36,488 nt of DNA. Origin: a virus. A model generated the notes under the pieces. That model worked only from the letters and a program-made list of their open reading frames with translations, was not told the origin of the DNA and did no database searches. Below are positions 30,116 through 36,488 of the stretch, piece by piece (the stretch's first letter is position 1; each line of letters begins with the position of its first letter). The DNA lies in IMG/VR virus record IMGVR_UViG_3300033153_010825, positions 1,456 to 37,943 of that record, one strand, 5' to 3'. Made by a program: the position numbers and the translations under genes.

Positions 30116-30670
30116 GTGCCCACTCTCGGAGAGATCGATCGAATCGCGGAAGGCGATTGGGTCACGGGGTTCGGTCCTGGTCGTCCGTACGACCACGGGC
30201 TCACCGAGTTCGCGTTCGTCTTCTCGATTGCCGCGGTGCGCGGTCTTCGTCCAGGCACGGCGGGACAGGTTCCTGGCCGCATCGTGCAAGAGCTGGAGCT
30301 GCGCGGCCTGGGAAGCGTGGCCACGGGGTGGGCGGCAGGTGGGCGCGTCTGGGGGCGGATGACGTTCAGCTCGACCGACTCTTTGATCGCGAACACGGCG
30401 CAACGACGGCAGCGCTTGATCGACGGGCTCACGGCTGCCGCGCGTTCTCTTGGCCCCAACGTCCGCTTCGAGGTCGAGGGCTACGGAACGCTCCCACCGC
30501 AGTCGCAGGTCATGGAGCTGCCCGAGGTCCAGATCGTCGGTGATGATGGTAGCGGGGCAGCGAACGGCGCTGCGTCGTTCTGGCGGGCAGCAAACCCTGC
30601 AGCCTGGCTCGTGGTCGGCGTTCCCGTGGCCGTGCTCGGAGTGCTAGTCTGGCGGGCCCGCTACAGGTAA
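30116..30670 (+). CDS. tail-anchored protein with OmpA-like-sized soluble domain, 184 aa
   Basis: GTG at 30116 with AGGAGG upstream (a GTG at 30110 is closer to that Shine-Dalgarno than usual). The soluble part has alternating strands and helices: T-G-F-G-P-G-R-P-Y-D-H-G, A-F-V-F-S-I-A-A-V, and a helix with T-A-Q-R-R-Q-R-L-I-D-G-L. The latter resembles the R-R-A-x-x-V-x-x-x-L helix of OmpA-type peptidoglycan-binding domains, but the key residues are not convincing. C-terminal span W-L-V-V-G-V-P-V-A-V-L-G-V-L-V-W ends in R-A-R-Y-R. Confidence 0.6.
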   Translation: MPTLGEIDRIAEGDWVTGFGPGRPYDHGLTEFAFVFSIAAVRGLRPGTAGQVPGRIVQELELRGLGSVATGWAAGGRVWGRMTFSSTDSLIANTAQRRQRLIDGLTAAARSLGPNVRFEVEGYGTLPPQSQVMELPEVQIVGDDGSGAANGAASFWRAANPAAWLVVGVPVAVLGVLVWRARYR

Positions 30671-30679
30671 GGTGACGAC

Positions 30680-31918
30680 GTGGAGCGCTACCCCGACATC
30701 CAGTATCCAGGCAACGTCTCAGGTATCCTCTATGAGCCGCGGGCGATCTGGAGCATCGATCAGGTCGACACAGCGACGCAGCCCAACGGGCGCGTGACCT
30801 TCCCGCGTAACGATTTCAAGAACGCGAGCAAATATCCGATCATCCTGACGAAGCTGCTCCTCGCCCCGGTCAACTACCTCTACCGGGAGACGCAGAACGG
30901 GGCACCGATCGACCCGACGACGTATCACGCTGGTGGAGCTCCCGCGGTCAACTTCAGCCGCATCCTCATCGATGCGCCGCAGCGTCAGAACTACTCGCGG
31001 CAGACCCTGTTCGGGCCAAGCTGGCCGGGACAGCCGACGTGGGAGCCGCAGATGCGCGGCGTCGATCTCGACGGTACGGGTGTCGAGGTCCAGTACCCAA
31101 GCTCGCTCTGGGGCGTGACCCGCTGGGACTTTGATCATCCGATGATCATCCCGAAGCTCGGCACGCTCGAGCTGCAGCTCTCCCCGTTCAACGTCACGAC
31201 CGTTCCTGTTGATCCACTAAATCTCCGCCAGGTCGACTTCACTGTGATCGTGAACGAGGGTCCGCCAGCGGGTAGTGCGGCACCTGGTCGGTTCGGCAAT
31301 TTCCCTGGGAACGCGCGAACGCATCCGCGATCTATCCTCCGTTACGCGGACGGGTTCAGCCCGCTGCGGACGAGCGGCCAGGGTGGGGTCGGTGGGCTGC
31401 AGAGCCAGCAGCGGCAGATCGCCGATCCTTTTGGCTTGAACACGTATGGTGTACCGGCGGCAGTGCTCTCGACGATTCAGTGGCCGAGTGATCAGCAGCT
31501 CAGCGCGCGTGAGTACGACGCACAGAATGCAACGGAGGCCGGGTCCACGCCGGTCGAAGGCTTCGGCGTACAGATTGATCAGATCGACTACGACGACGTC
31601 ACGATCAACCAGTTCGGCCCGAGTGCTGCGGGGAGCCCTGTCTCACCGCTGTCCCTGCGCGTCGCGTCACGTGCGCGTACGCGGAACGGGGGCACCGGTG
31701 AGTGGTGGTGGAGGCCAGGCGCACCGCTTGCGCTCGTCTGTCCGACGCTCACGCCTGCGCTCGTCTACAAGCTGCCCAAGCCGATCACGTTGGCGCCGGG
31801 CGACACGCTCGACGTGGAGCTCGAGGTGCAGCGACCGATCACGATCGGCATCAACACCATCGCGCAGAGCTACAACGTGGGCATTTCCTTTACCGGCTAC
31901 GCCGCCATCGAGGGCTGA
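30680..31918 (+). CDS. beta-rich virion protein, 412 aa (candidate major capsid-type protein)
   Basis: GTG at 30680 with AGGTGA upstream. Near the N-terminus Y-E-P-R-A-I and K-Y-P-I-I-L-T-K-L match the next gene product (E-E-P-R-A-F and Q-F-P-I-V-L-T-Q-L), so the two are paralogues. Later L-A-P-G-D-T-L-D-V-E-L-E-V and the end G-I-S-F-T-G-Y-A-A-I-E-G mirror W-E-P-G-E-G-I-T-I-D-A-V-A-L and S-L-S-G-Y-I-S in that product. These L-x-P-G-x-x-L-x-V and final G-Y strands are common in viral jelly rolls. Long Gly/Ser loops fit capsid towers. Function is inference. Confidence 0.68.
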   Translation: MERYPDIQYPGNVSGILYEPRAIWSIDQVDTATQPNGRVTFPRNDFKNASKYPIILTKLLLAPVNYLYRETQNGAPIDPTTYHAGGAPAVNFSRILIDAPQRQNYSRQTLFGPSWPGQPTWEPQMRGVDLDGTGVEVQYPSSLWGVTRWDFDHPMIIPKLGTLELQLSPFNVTTVPVDPLNLRQVDFTVIVNEGPPAGSAAPGRFGNFPGNARTHPRSILRYADGFSPLRTSGQGGVGGLQSQQRQIADPFGLNTYGVPAAVLSTIQWPSDQQLSAREYDAQNATEAGSTPVEGFGVQIDQIDYDDVTINQFGPSAAGSPVSPLSLRVASRARTRNGGTGEWWWRPGAPLALVCPTLTPALVYKLPKPITLAPGDTLDVELEVQRPITIGINTIAQSYNVGISFTGYAAIEG

Positions 31919-31919
31919 G

Positions 31920-32879
31920 ATGACCGAGCATTACAAGGAACATTTCCACCGGAACATCGACTACCTCGTCGCGCTCGCGAGCAAGAACGTGCGCGAAGGC
32001 ATCATCGAAGAGCCGCGCGCGTTCTACGACACGTTCACCTTGCAGGCGGATCAGGTCGAGACCGTCAGTCACCCCGACGTCTTCATCAACGGCGAGCAGT
32101 TTCCAATCGTCTTGACGCAGCTCTCGGCGGCGATTCGGCCAACCTTCGCGACGCAGCCGCCTAACCCTACGCTCGACGAGCGCTTCATTCAGCGCATGGG
32201 CCTGCGGCTGAGCTTTCACGACCAGTACTACCAGTCGCGCGACTTCGTCGCGGTGCCTCTGTGGCTCAACAAGGTCGTGGCGGCGGCAGACCTGGTCACG
32301 CAGGGGTCGTCGGCCTGGACGTTCGAGCGGCCGTTCGTCCTGAGCGCGCGTGACAGTCTGCGGGTCGAGGTGGCGCTCGAGTCAGCGCCGGCCGCGAACA
32401 ACACTCGACGCGTGACGGTTTCGGCGATGGGCACCGGGATGCTCTCGAAGCGACCCTACTTCTTGAGCAGCTCGCTGGAGCTCGACTCGGTGGTGCCGCG
32501 CATCATGCCGACCCAGGGTTTCCGCAACGATGGTGCAGAGCCGATCGCGATCACCGACATGGCTATCCATTGCGGTGGCGAGAGTCAGGCGCCTGTCGGC
32601 CAAGGCGACATCCGCCAGCTTCGCTTGAACGTCCGCCAGATCGGCAACGGCACGCAGGCCGAGTGGCTGCAAGGTCCAACCGTTCCTGTCCCTCTCGCGC
32701 AGATGCCGGCTGTTCTCGCCGGGTACACGTCAGGCCGCGCGATCGTCCATCGGTTCCCGGGCAAGGGGCTGCTCTGGGAGCCCGGGGAAGGGATCACAAT
32801 CGACGCGGTCGCTCTCGATCCAACCGTTGTCGGGTTCGAGCTCGCGGTCAGTCTCAGCGGCTACATTTCGGTGGTCTGA
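31920..32879 (+). CDS. beta-rich virion protein with internal duplication, 319 aa (double jelly-roll candidate)
   Basis: Two halves follow the same order. First half (54-173): V-F-I-N-G-E-Q-F-P-I-V-L-T, L-R-L-S-F, V-P-L-W-L, S-A-W-T-F-E-R-P-F-V-L, L-R-V-E-V-A-L, V-T-V-S-A-M-G-T-G. Second half (200-316): G-F-R-N-D-G-A-E-P-I-A-I-T, L-R-L-N-V, V-P-L-A-Q-M, H-R-F-P-G-K-G-L-L-W, I-T-I-D-A-V-A-L, L-A-V-S-L-S-G-Y. An internal repeat of a beta domain of about 120-150 residues is what a double jelly-roll subunit shows. Start ATG at 31920, two bases after the upstream stop. Confidence 0.68.
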   Translation: MTEHYKEHFHRNIDYLVALASKNVREGIIEEPRAFYDTFTLQADQVETVSHPDVFINGEQFPIVLTQLSAAIRPTFATQPPNPTLDERFIQRMGLRLSFHDQYYQSRDFVAVPLWLNKVVAAADLVTQGSSAWTFERPFVLSARDSLRVEVALESAPAANNTRRVTVSAMGTGMLSKRPYFLSSSLELDSVVPRIMPTQGFRNDGAEPIAITDMAIHCGGESQAPVGQGDIRQLRLNVRQIGNGTQAEWLQGPTVPVPLAQMPAVLAGYTSGRAIVHRFPGKGLLWEPGEGITIDAVALDPTVVGFELAVSLSGYISVV

Positions 32880-33211
32880 TGGCGAAGAAGCCGCACGTCT
32901 ACGTTCTGTACCCGTCGCCCGACGGCTACGACGTCGCCAAGTACGACCCGGACGACTACACCAAGCGAGACTCGCCGATCGTCGGGCACTACGTCCCGCT
33001 CCGACACTCCGACATCTCGGGCGATATTTACTCGTGGACGCAGTCGGGCTGGCTCGGGGACGAGGAGATTCCGGTGCCCATCGGTAGCGTCATCGTCGTC
33101 AAGAAGCGGATGGGCACCCCCGCAGTCATCGTGCTCTACAGCGCGTGGCCAGTGCTCCTGACGGGCTCGCTGCCGGGTGACGCTGCCCTCCACCGCTTCG
33201 AGGAGCCGTGA
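32879..33211 (+). CDS. small beta protein, 110 aa
   Basis: ATG at 32879 is fused to the previous stop (TGATG). Starts with a strand H-V-Y-V-L-Y-P-S-P-D-G-Y-D-V and continues with short strands and turns; no membrane span. Probably a virion accessory protein. Not recognised. Confidence 0.6.
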   Translation: MAKKPHVYVLYPSPDGYDVAKYDPDDYTKRDSPIVGHYVPLRHSDISGDIYSWTQSGWLGDEEIPVPIGSVIVVKKRMGTPAVIVLYSAWPVLLTGSLPGDAALHRFEEP

Positions 33212-33492
33212 TGCTTGTAGAAGTCGACATGGACCGCATGGGCTCGCTGGTGCTGACGCCGGTCAGCAAGAAGGTGCGCGCGCAGATGCGCAAGCACAAC
33301 AAGGAGTGGCAGGGACACGCCGACGACACGGTCTACATCCAAGAAGGAATGGGCGTCGACGAGTTCCTCGAGTACGTTTCGGCTGCGAAGCGTCGCGACG
33401 TCGAGGAGGGCTGGACGGTGCGGATCCAGATGGACCCATGGGTGTTCGGGCACCTGGTCGGCCACGACTTCCACGAGGTAATCAACCCATGA
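33211..33492 (+). CDS. hypothetical protein, 93 aa
   Basis: ATG at 33211 with AGGAG five bases upstream, fused to the previous stop. Mixed alpha/beta: strand M-L-V-E-V-D-M-D, basic helix (K-K-V-R-A-Q-M-R-K-H-N-K), acidic helix (V-D-E-F-L-E-Y-V), strand T-V-R-I-Q-M. No family known. The basic helix could contact nucleic acid. Confidence 0.58.
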   Translation: MLVEVDMDRMGSLVLTPVSKKVRAQMRKHNKEWQGHADDTVYIQEGMGVDEFLEYVSAAKRRDVEEGWTVRIQMDPWVFGHLVGHDFHEVINP

Positions 33493-33875
33493 TGCGCCCC
33501 ACCGACATTCGACGAGTTCCGTTGACGCAGGAAGCTAACGTCATCTTGCCGAAGAGCACCGAGCCGCTGCTTCGGCGGGTTCACGTCCTGATTCCTGGGG
33601 GCGCTCCCACAGTGCTGGCCGGCGAGTGCGTCTTGCCCTACGAGATCGGACTTAACCGGACGTACAAGCTCGCGCCGCTTCCGCCCGGCACCACGATCAA
33701 GTTCACGCTCGGGCCCGAGCAGTGGCTCATCGCAGCCGTCAACGTCGGCCAGCAAGCGATCACCTTGATCATCGAGTACCTGCCGTTGCCTGCGGGCTAC
33801 ACCACGCAGCGCATGTTGCCGCCGAAGCTCGAGACGCCGACGAAGGCCTCGCCGACACGGGAGATGCACCCATGA
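33489..33875 (+). CDS. small beta protein, 128 aa
   Basis: ATG at 33489 or 33492 overlaps the previous stop. A run of strands (R-R-V-H-V-L-I-P-G-G-A-P, Y-K-L-A-P-L-P-P-G-T-T-I-K-F-T-L, A-I-T-L-I-I-E-Y-L) typical of a small beta sandwich, with a Pro-rich C-terminus. Fits a minor virion or spike protein. Not recognised. Confidence 0.6.
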   Translation: MMRPTDIRRVPLTQEANVILPKSTEPLLRRVHVLIPGGAPTVLAGECVLPYEIGLNRTYKLAPLPPGTTIKFTLGPEQWLIAAVNVGQQAITLIIEYLPLPAGYTTQRMLPPKLETPTKASPTREMHP

Positions 33876-34456
33876 CGCGCGCGGGGTTCGGCTACGTTGA
33901 TCCTGCTCGGTACGTCGGCGTCATTCAGCCGGCGGTGGTGCTGCGAAAGATGCACCAGCTCAACCGACAGAACACGCAGCTCGCGACGCTCATTGGGCCG
34001 AAGGAGACCGGGCCTCTCGCTGAGCGGTTCGGGCGCGAGTTCATCGCAGAATGGAACACGTACTTCGCGGAATGGCGCAGCTTCTTTGCGGAGCACCAGG
34101 GCTGGCTCGACCGCTTCTCCTCCGACACGGTAGAGATGCTCGCGGACATGATTGCGCGGTCTAACCGTTTCGATGAACGCTTGCGCGAGGCCGGCATTGA
34201 CCCCGGAACCCTGACGCGAGAAGAAGCAGAAGCAGAGTCCGCTGAAGAGGAGCCTGGACTGCCCACCTGGGCCTGGTGGCTCATTGGGATCGGGGTCGTT
34301 GGGGTTGGCGCCTACGCTCTCTACACGCTCAGTCGCGTCATGCGCGAGGGCCGGCTCATCGGTGAGACTGCGGCAGGCACTGCTGGCCTCGGGGGGCCCA
34401 CGCGTGTGCGTGACCTCGACGGTCCGAGCACCTACAACCTGGAGATCGAAGGCTGA
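33872..34456 (+). CDS. membrane protein with coiled N-terminus, 194 aa
   Basis: ATG at 33872 overlaps the previous stop (ATGA). The N-terminal 110 residues are helical, aromatic and charged (E-F-I-A-E-W-N-T-Y-F-A-E-W-R-S-F-F), then an acidic linker, one membrane span (A-W-W-L-I-G-I-G-V-V-G-V-G-A-Y-A-L) and, unlike the other anchored proteins here, about 45 further residues. Possible virion-membrane or assembly protein. Confidence 0.62.
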   Translation: MTRAGFGYVDPARYVGVIQPAVVLRKMHQLNRQNTQLATLIGPKETGPLAERFGREFIAEWNTYFAEWRSFFAEHQGWLDRFSSDTVEMLADMIARSNRFDERLREAGIDPGTLTREEAEAESAEEEPGLPTWAWWLIGIGVVGVGAYALYTLSRVMREGRLIGETAAGTAGLGGPTRVRDLDGPSTYNLEIEG

Positions 34457-34872
34457 TGGACCGTCCTCCGCATCTACGCTCTGTTCCACGAGAGGACGTC
34501 GAAGAGATCGACGCTCCTCCTGCGATCCAGATGGGCGCGGTCGAGCCCGAAGCTGGTCTGCCTGAGCGGGTGGCACCTGTTATCGGCCTGGGCAACATGC
34601 CGTCGCCCGCCGCTGCGAATATCCTGAACACGCTGACCCCGCACGTTCTCGCGACCAGCGTCACCGCGGGCACCGGTGCCGCAGTCGGCTGGCTCGCGTC
34701 CGGCGAGCTCCAAGGAGCTGCTATCGGTGCCGGTGCGCAGCTCACCCTTCTGGGACTCGCGGGGGCCTTGTTCGGCGGTGGCCGGCTTCCGACGTGGCTG
34801 CGGGTGACATACGGCGTCGTCGCCTTGGGAGGAGCCGCTACGGCGGGTTATCTTGTCTGGCAGAGGAGGTAG
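34456..34872 (+). CDS. multi-span small membrane protein, 138 aa
   Basis: ATG at 34456 is fused to the previous stop. Acidic N-terminal 40 residues with I-G-L-G-N, then hydrophobic segments at about 65-82, 85-106 and 116-134; the last ends in W-Q-R-R, the same short basic ending as the tail-anchored proteins. Probably inserted in the same membrane. Confidence 0.62.
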   Translation: MDRPPHLRSVPREDVEEIDAPPAIQMGAVEPEAGLPERVAPVIGLGNMPSPAAANILNTLTPHVLATSVTAGTGAAVGWLASGELQGAAIGAGAQLTLLGLAGALFGGGRLPTWLRVTYGVVALGGAATAGYLVWQRR

Positions 34873-34875
34873 ACC

Positions 34876-35067
34876 ATGTCTCTGCTGCTTGCCCAGCTCA
34901 TCCGTACGACCGCCAAGACCGCGAACGCTGCAGCCCAGGGGTTGCACCATCGGCGCCTACTGCAGCCGTCGTCAAAGAAAGGCGGCGCAGAGAAGCCTGG
35001 CTGCACGCCGTGCGAAGCGATGGCGCGTGTCCAGGCCGCGCGCCAGATGACGAAGGCTGATGGCTGA
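34876..35067 (+). CDS. small basic protein with CxxC, 63 aa
   Basis: The N-terminus is helical and basic, and the middle contains P-G-C-T-P-C-E-A-M-A-R-V-Q-A-A-R-Q. One CxxC only, so metal binding would need a dimer. ATG at 34876 follows AGGAGGTAGACC. Overlaps the next gene by 8 bases. Unknown function. Confidence 0.55.
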   Translation: MSLLLAQLIRTTAKTANAAAQGLHHRRLLQPSSKKGGAEKPGCTPCEAMARVQAARQMTKADG

Positions 35068-35323
35068 CGCGCTCGAGCTGCCGCGCTGCCGTGTCTGTGG
35101 CGTACCGCTGATGCCTGACACTGGGGTCGCGTTCAGCGCAGGTCCGCGTACGCTCTTCGTCACGTGCCCTGCGCACGCGAAGCTCGCGTCGGACGGCGCG
35201 AAGCTCGCCATGCGTCTCGGCGCCAAGGGGCTCGGGATGCTGCTCGAGGAGAAGGCGCCGCATCTTTACGACATGCTCAAGGACGCGTACCTCGAGCACC
35301 AACGGCTCAAGGAGACAGGATGA
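35060..35323 (+). CDS. zinc-knuckle-like protein, 87 aa
   Basis: C-R-V-C-G-V-P-L near the N-terminus and F-V-T-C-P-A-H about 25 residues later give a C-x2-C...C-x2-H site. The C-terminal half is a long helix (K-A-P-H-L-Y-D-M-L-K-D-A-Y-L-E-H-Q-R-L-K). Could be an adaptor or nucleic-acid-binding protein. Not recognised. Confidence 0.6.
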   Translation: MADALELPRCRVCGVPLMPDTGVAFSAGPRTLFVTCPAHAKLASDGAKLAMRLGAKGLGMLLEEKAPHLYDMLKDAYLEHQRLKETG

Positions 35324-36048
35324 GCCAGAACAGGCGACCGCAAGACTTCAGGCGTCTCGAGGACGCGCAAGTGACGCAGGTGCGACGAGGCGAAGCGGAG
35401 CGTTCGCTCGTCGTCACCGGCTATTCACCTGGAGGTAGCGCGCAGCACGCTCTGCCGACTCCTGGCGACCAGAAGTTTCCGTTCGTCAAGGACGTGCCCG
35501 ACGTGATGGGCCCGCTCGAGCTGCGCAACGGTGAGGTCGACGATACGGCGACAGTCGTCAACGCGCTGCCACTCGTCACTGACCCGTACCTGGTCCCGCC
35601 GGACCCCGGTGCGTACGAGCGCAGTCCGATCATTGACACGCGCGGTATCCGCGTCGTGACGTTGGTGCTCGACTACTTCCCGGGCGACAACGGCCAGTTC
35701 GCCGGTCTCGGTGAGCTGAGCCTGATTCTTCAAGAGCGTGTGCAGCCGATCAACCCTACGGGGACAGAGACGGCAGAGTCGCAGTTCAGGACGACAGGCG
35801 TGGTCGACCCGACGTTGAACGTGCCCGGCCTCGTGCAGAGCTACGCGATGCAGCGCGTCTACCCACGCGAGCTGCGCCTCGCGCCCAACTTTGTGCCTGG
35901 CGGGGCAGCCGTGCCCGTCGCTCTGGGGATCCCTGTGCCCATCACGCTCGACTTCGACGTCGGCCGATATGACGAGATCCGTTTTCTGTGGGGCGACACA
36001 GTCAGCGCAGTCGCGTCGCTTCGTGCTCGCGCTTTTCTGATGAGGTAA
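35320..36048 (+). CDS. beta-rich virion-module protein, 242 aa
   Basis: ATG at 35320 with GGAGACAGG upstream, overlapping the previous stop (ATGA). Polar N-terminal 70 residues, then strands (R-V-V-T-L-V-L-D-Y-F-P-G-D, L-S-L-I-L-Q-E-R-V, P-I-T-L-D-F-D-V-G, S-L-R-A-R-A-F-L-M-R). Size and strand pattern resemble single jelly-roll or spike-base proteins. No clear match to the three paralogues. Confidence 0.6.
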   Translation: MSQNRRPQDFRRLEDAQVTQVRRGEAERSLVVTGYSPGGSAQHALPTPGDQKFPFVKDVPDVMGPLELRNGEVDDTATVVNALPLVTDPYLVPPDPGAYERSPIIDTRGIRVVTLVLDYFPGDNGQFAGLGELSLILQERVQPINPTGTETAESQFRTTGVVDPTLNVPGLVQSYAMQRVYPRELRLAPNFVPGGAAVPVALGIPVPITLDFDVGRYDEIRFLWGDTVSAVASLRARAFLMR

Positions 36049-36054
36049 CGCCCG

Positions 36055-36488
36055 ATGAGTTATCGGAGCTGGGATCCCAACGCGATCGGGTCGATCGTCC
36101 CCCCGTTCGCGGGTGGAGCAGGCGGCGGTGGCACGCCCGTCGGCGGGGATCACTTTGCTCCGACGATTCTGGTCGGAAACACTCCCGCTGGTGATCCTGC
36201 GGTAGCGAACGCTGCACCCTTTCGCTACATCCCCGACATCGGCGACGGTGCGGGCATCGCACTGGCTCTCGCCGAGCTTGCCGCGGCGCCCGCAGGAGGC
36301 TGGCTCCACATCCGCCGCGGGACATACGACCTCGGGCTCGGGACATCGCCAGCGTTACCGCTCGTGGTCTCGGGCTGCCGCGTGACCGGCGACGGTGACT
36401 CGCCGATCATTCGTATGAGCGCAAGCGACCGGCGCGTGTTCCAGCTCACGAACAGCGCGCCGGGGGTTCTCGGGCGCGCACCAGAGCT
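36055..36488 (+). CDS. start of a beta-helix spike-like protein (cut by window edge)
   Basis: ATG at 36055; 144 codons are open to the end of the window. After a Gly/Pro-rich start comes G-D-G-A-G-I-A-L-A-L-A-E-L, W-L-H-I-R-R-G-T-Y-D-L, L-V-V-S-G-C-R-V-T-G-D-G-D-S-P-I-I-R-M-S. A helix plus [IV]-x-[IV]-x-x-G-x-Y and G-x-G-x-x-[ST]-x-[IL] is how pectate-lyase-3-type right-handed beta helices begin, the fold of many phage receptor-binding spikes. The receptor or substrate is unknown. Confidence 0.65.
   Translation, partial: MSYRSWDPNAIGSIVPPFAGGAGGGGTPVGGDHFAPTILVGNTPAGDPAVANAAPFRYIPDIGDGAGIALALAELAAAPAGGWLHIRRGTYDLGLGTSPALPLVVSGCRVTGDGDSPIIRMSASDRRVFQLTNSAPGVLGRAPE

Noticed and set aside
30116-30670. 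OmpA-type peptidoglycan-binding protein
   Set aside because: The final helix is suggestive, but the expected Asp and Arg ligands are not placed convincingly.

Overview
This GC-rich window (by eye roughly two-thirds G+C) reads as part of the genome, or an integrated copy, of a double-stranded DNA virus of bacteria. It has two divergent arms. The left arm (1..19117) is entirely on the minus strand and is a chain of genes that mostly overlap by 1-4 bases (ATGA, GTGA, TGATG). The right arm (19306..36488) is entirely on the plus strand and is packed just as tightly. No ribosomal RNA, housekeeping operon, insertion sequence or CRISPR array is visible. The host cannot be named from the sequence; the composition suggests a high-GC bacterium.

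The left arm is replication and regulation. Going leftward from the divergent promoter zone (about 19118..19305) it holds: a DUF3987-like P-loop ATPase (17750..19117); a 663-bp non-coding block with operator-like palindromes and AT-rich inverted repeats (17077..17749); two small four-cysteine proteins; a membrane protein; a large Pro/Gln-rich coiled-coil protein; an SNF2-type helicase; a nucleoside 2-deoxyribosyltransferase-like protein; a RecB/Cas4-type nuclease; a Sak4-like ATPase; a DUF669-like single-strand-binding protein; a tRNA-like RNA; a family A DNA polymerase with a degenerate uracil-DNA-glycosylase-like domain; a GT-A glycosyltransferase; a ribbon-helix-helix protein; a sigma-like factor; and at the left end six small genes, five of them with membrane segments, that could include lysis functions.

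The right arm looks like the virion module, but it is not that of an ordinary tailed phage. In 17 kb there is no recognisable terminase, portal, HK97-type capsid, tape measure or baseplate gene. It starts with a transglutaminase-like cysteine enzyme and a peptidoglycan-binding protein. Then come many small proteins ending in one transmembrane helix followed by a few basic residues, a protamine-like protein, three tandem paralogues (27880..30040), two larger beta-rich paralogues (30680..31918 and 31920..32879), accessory beta proteins, and a truncated protein that looks like the start of a beta-helix receptor-binding spike. The 319-residue protein at 31920..32879 seems to be built from two similar halves, as expected of a double jelly roll.

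The working model is a tailless, possibly membrane-containing virus with its own polymerase and helicases. No packaging ATPase was seen, so that gene must lie outside the window or be unrecognised. All functional calls are by motif reading only; no database search was possible.
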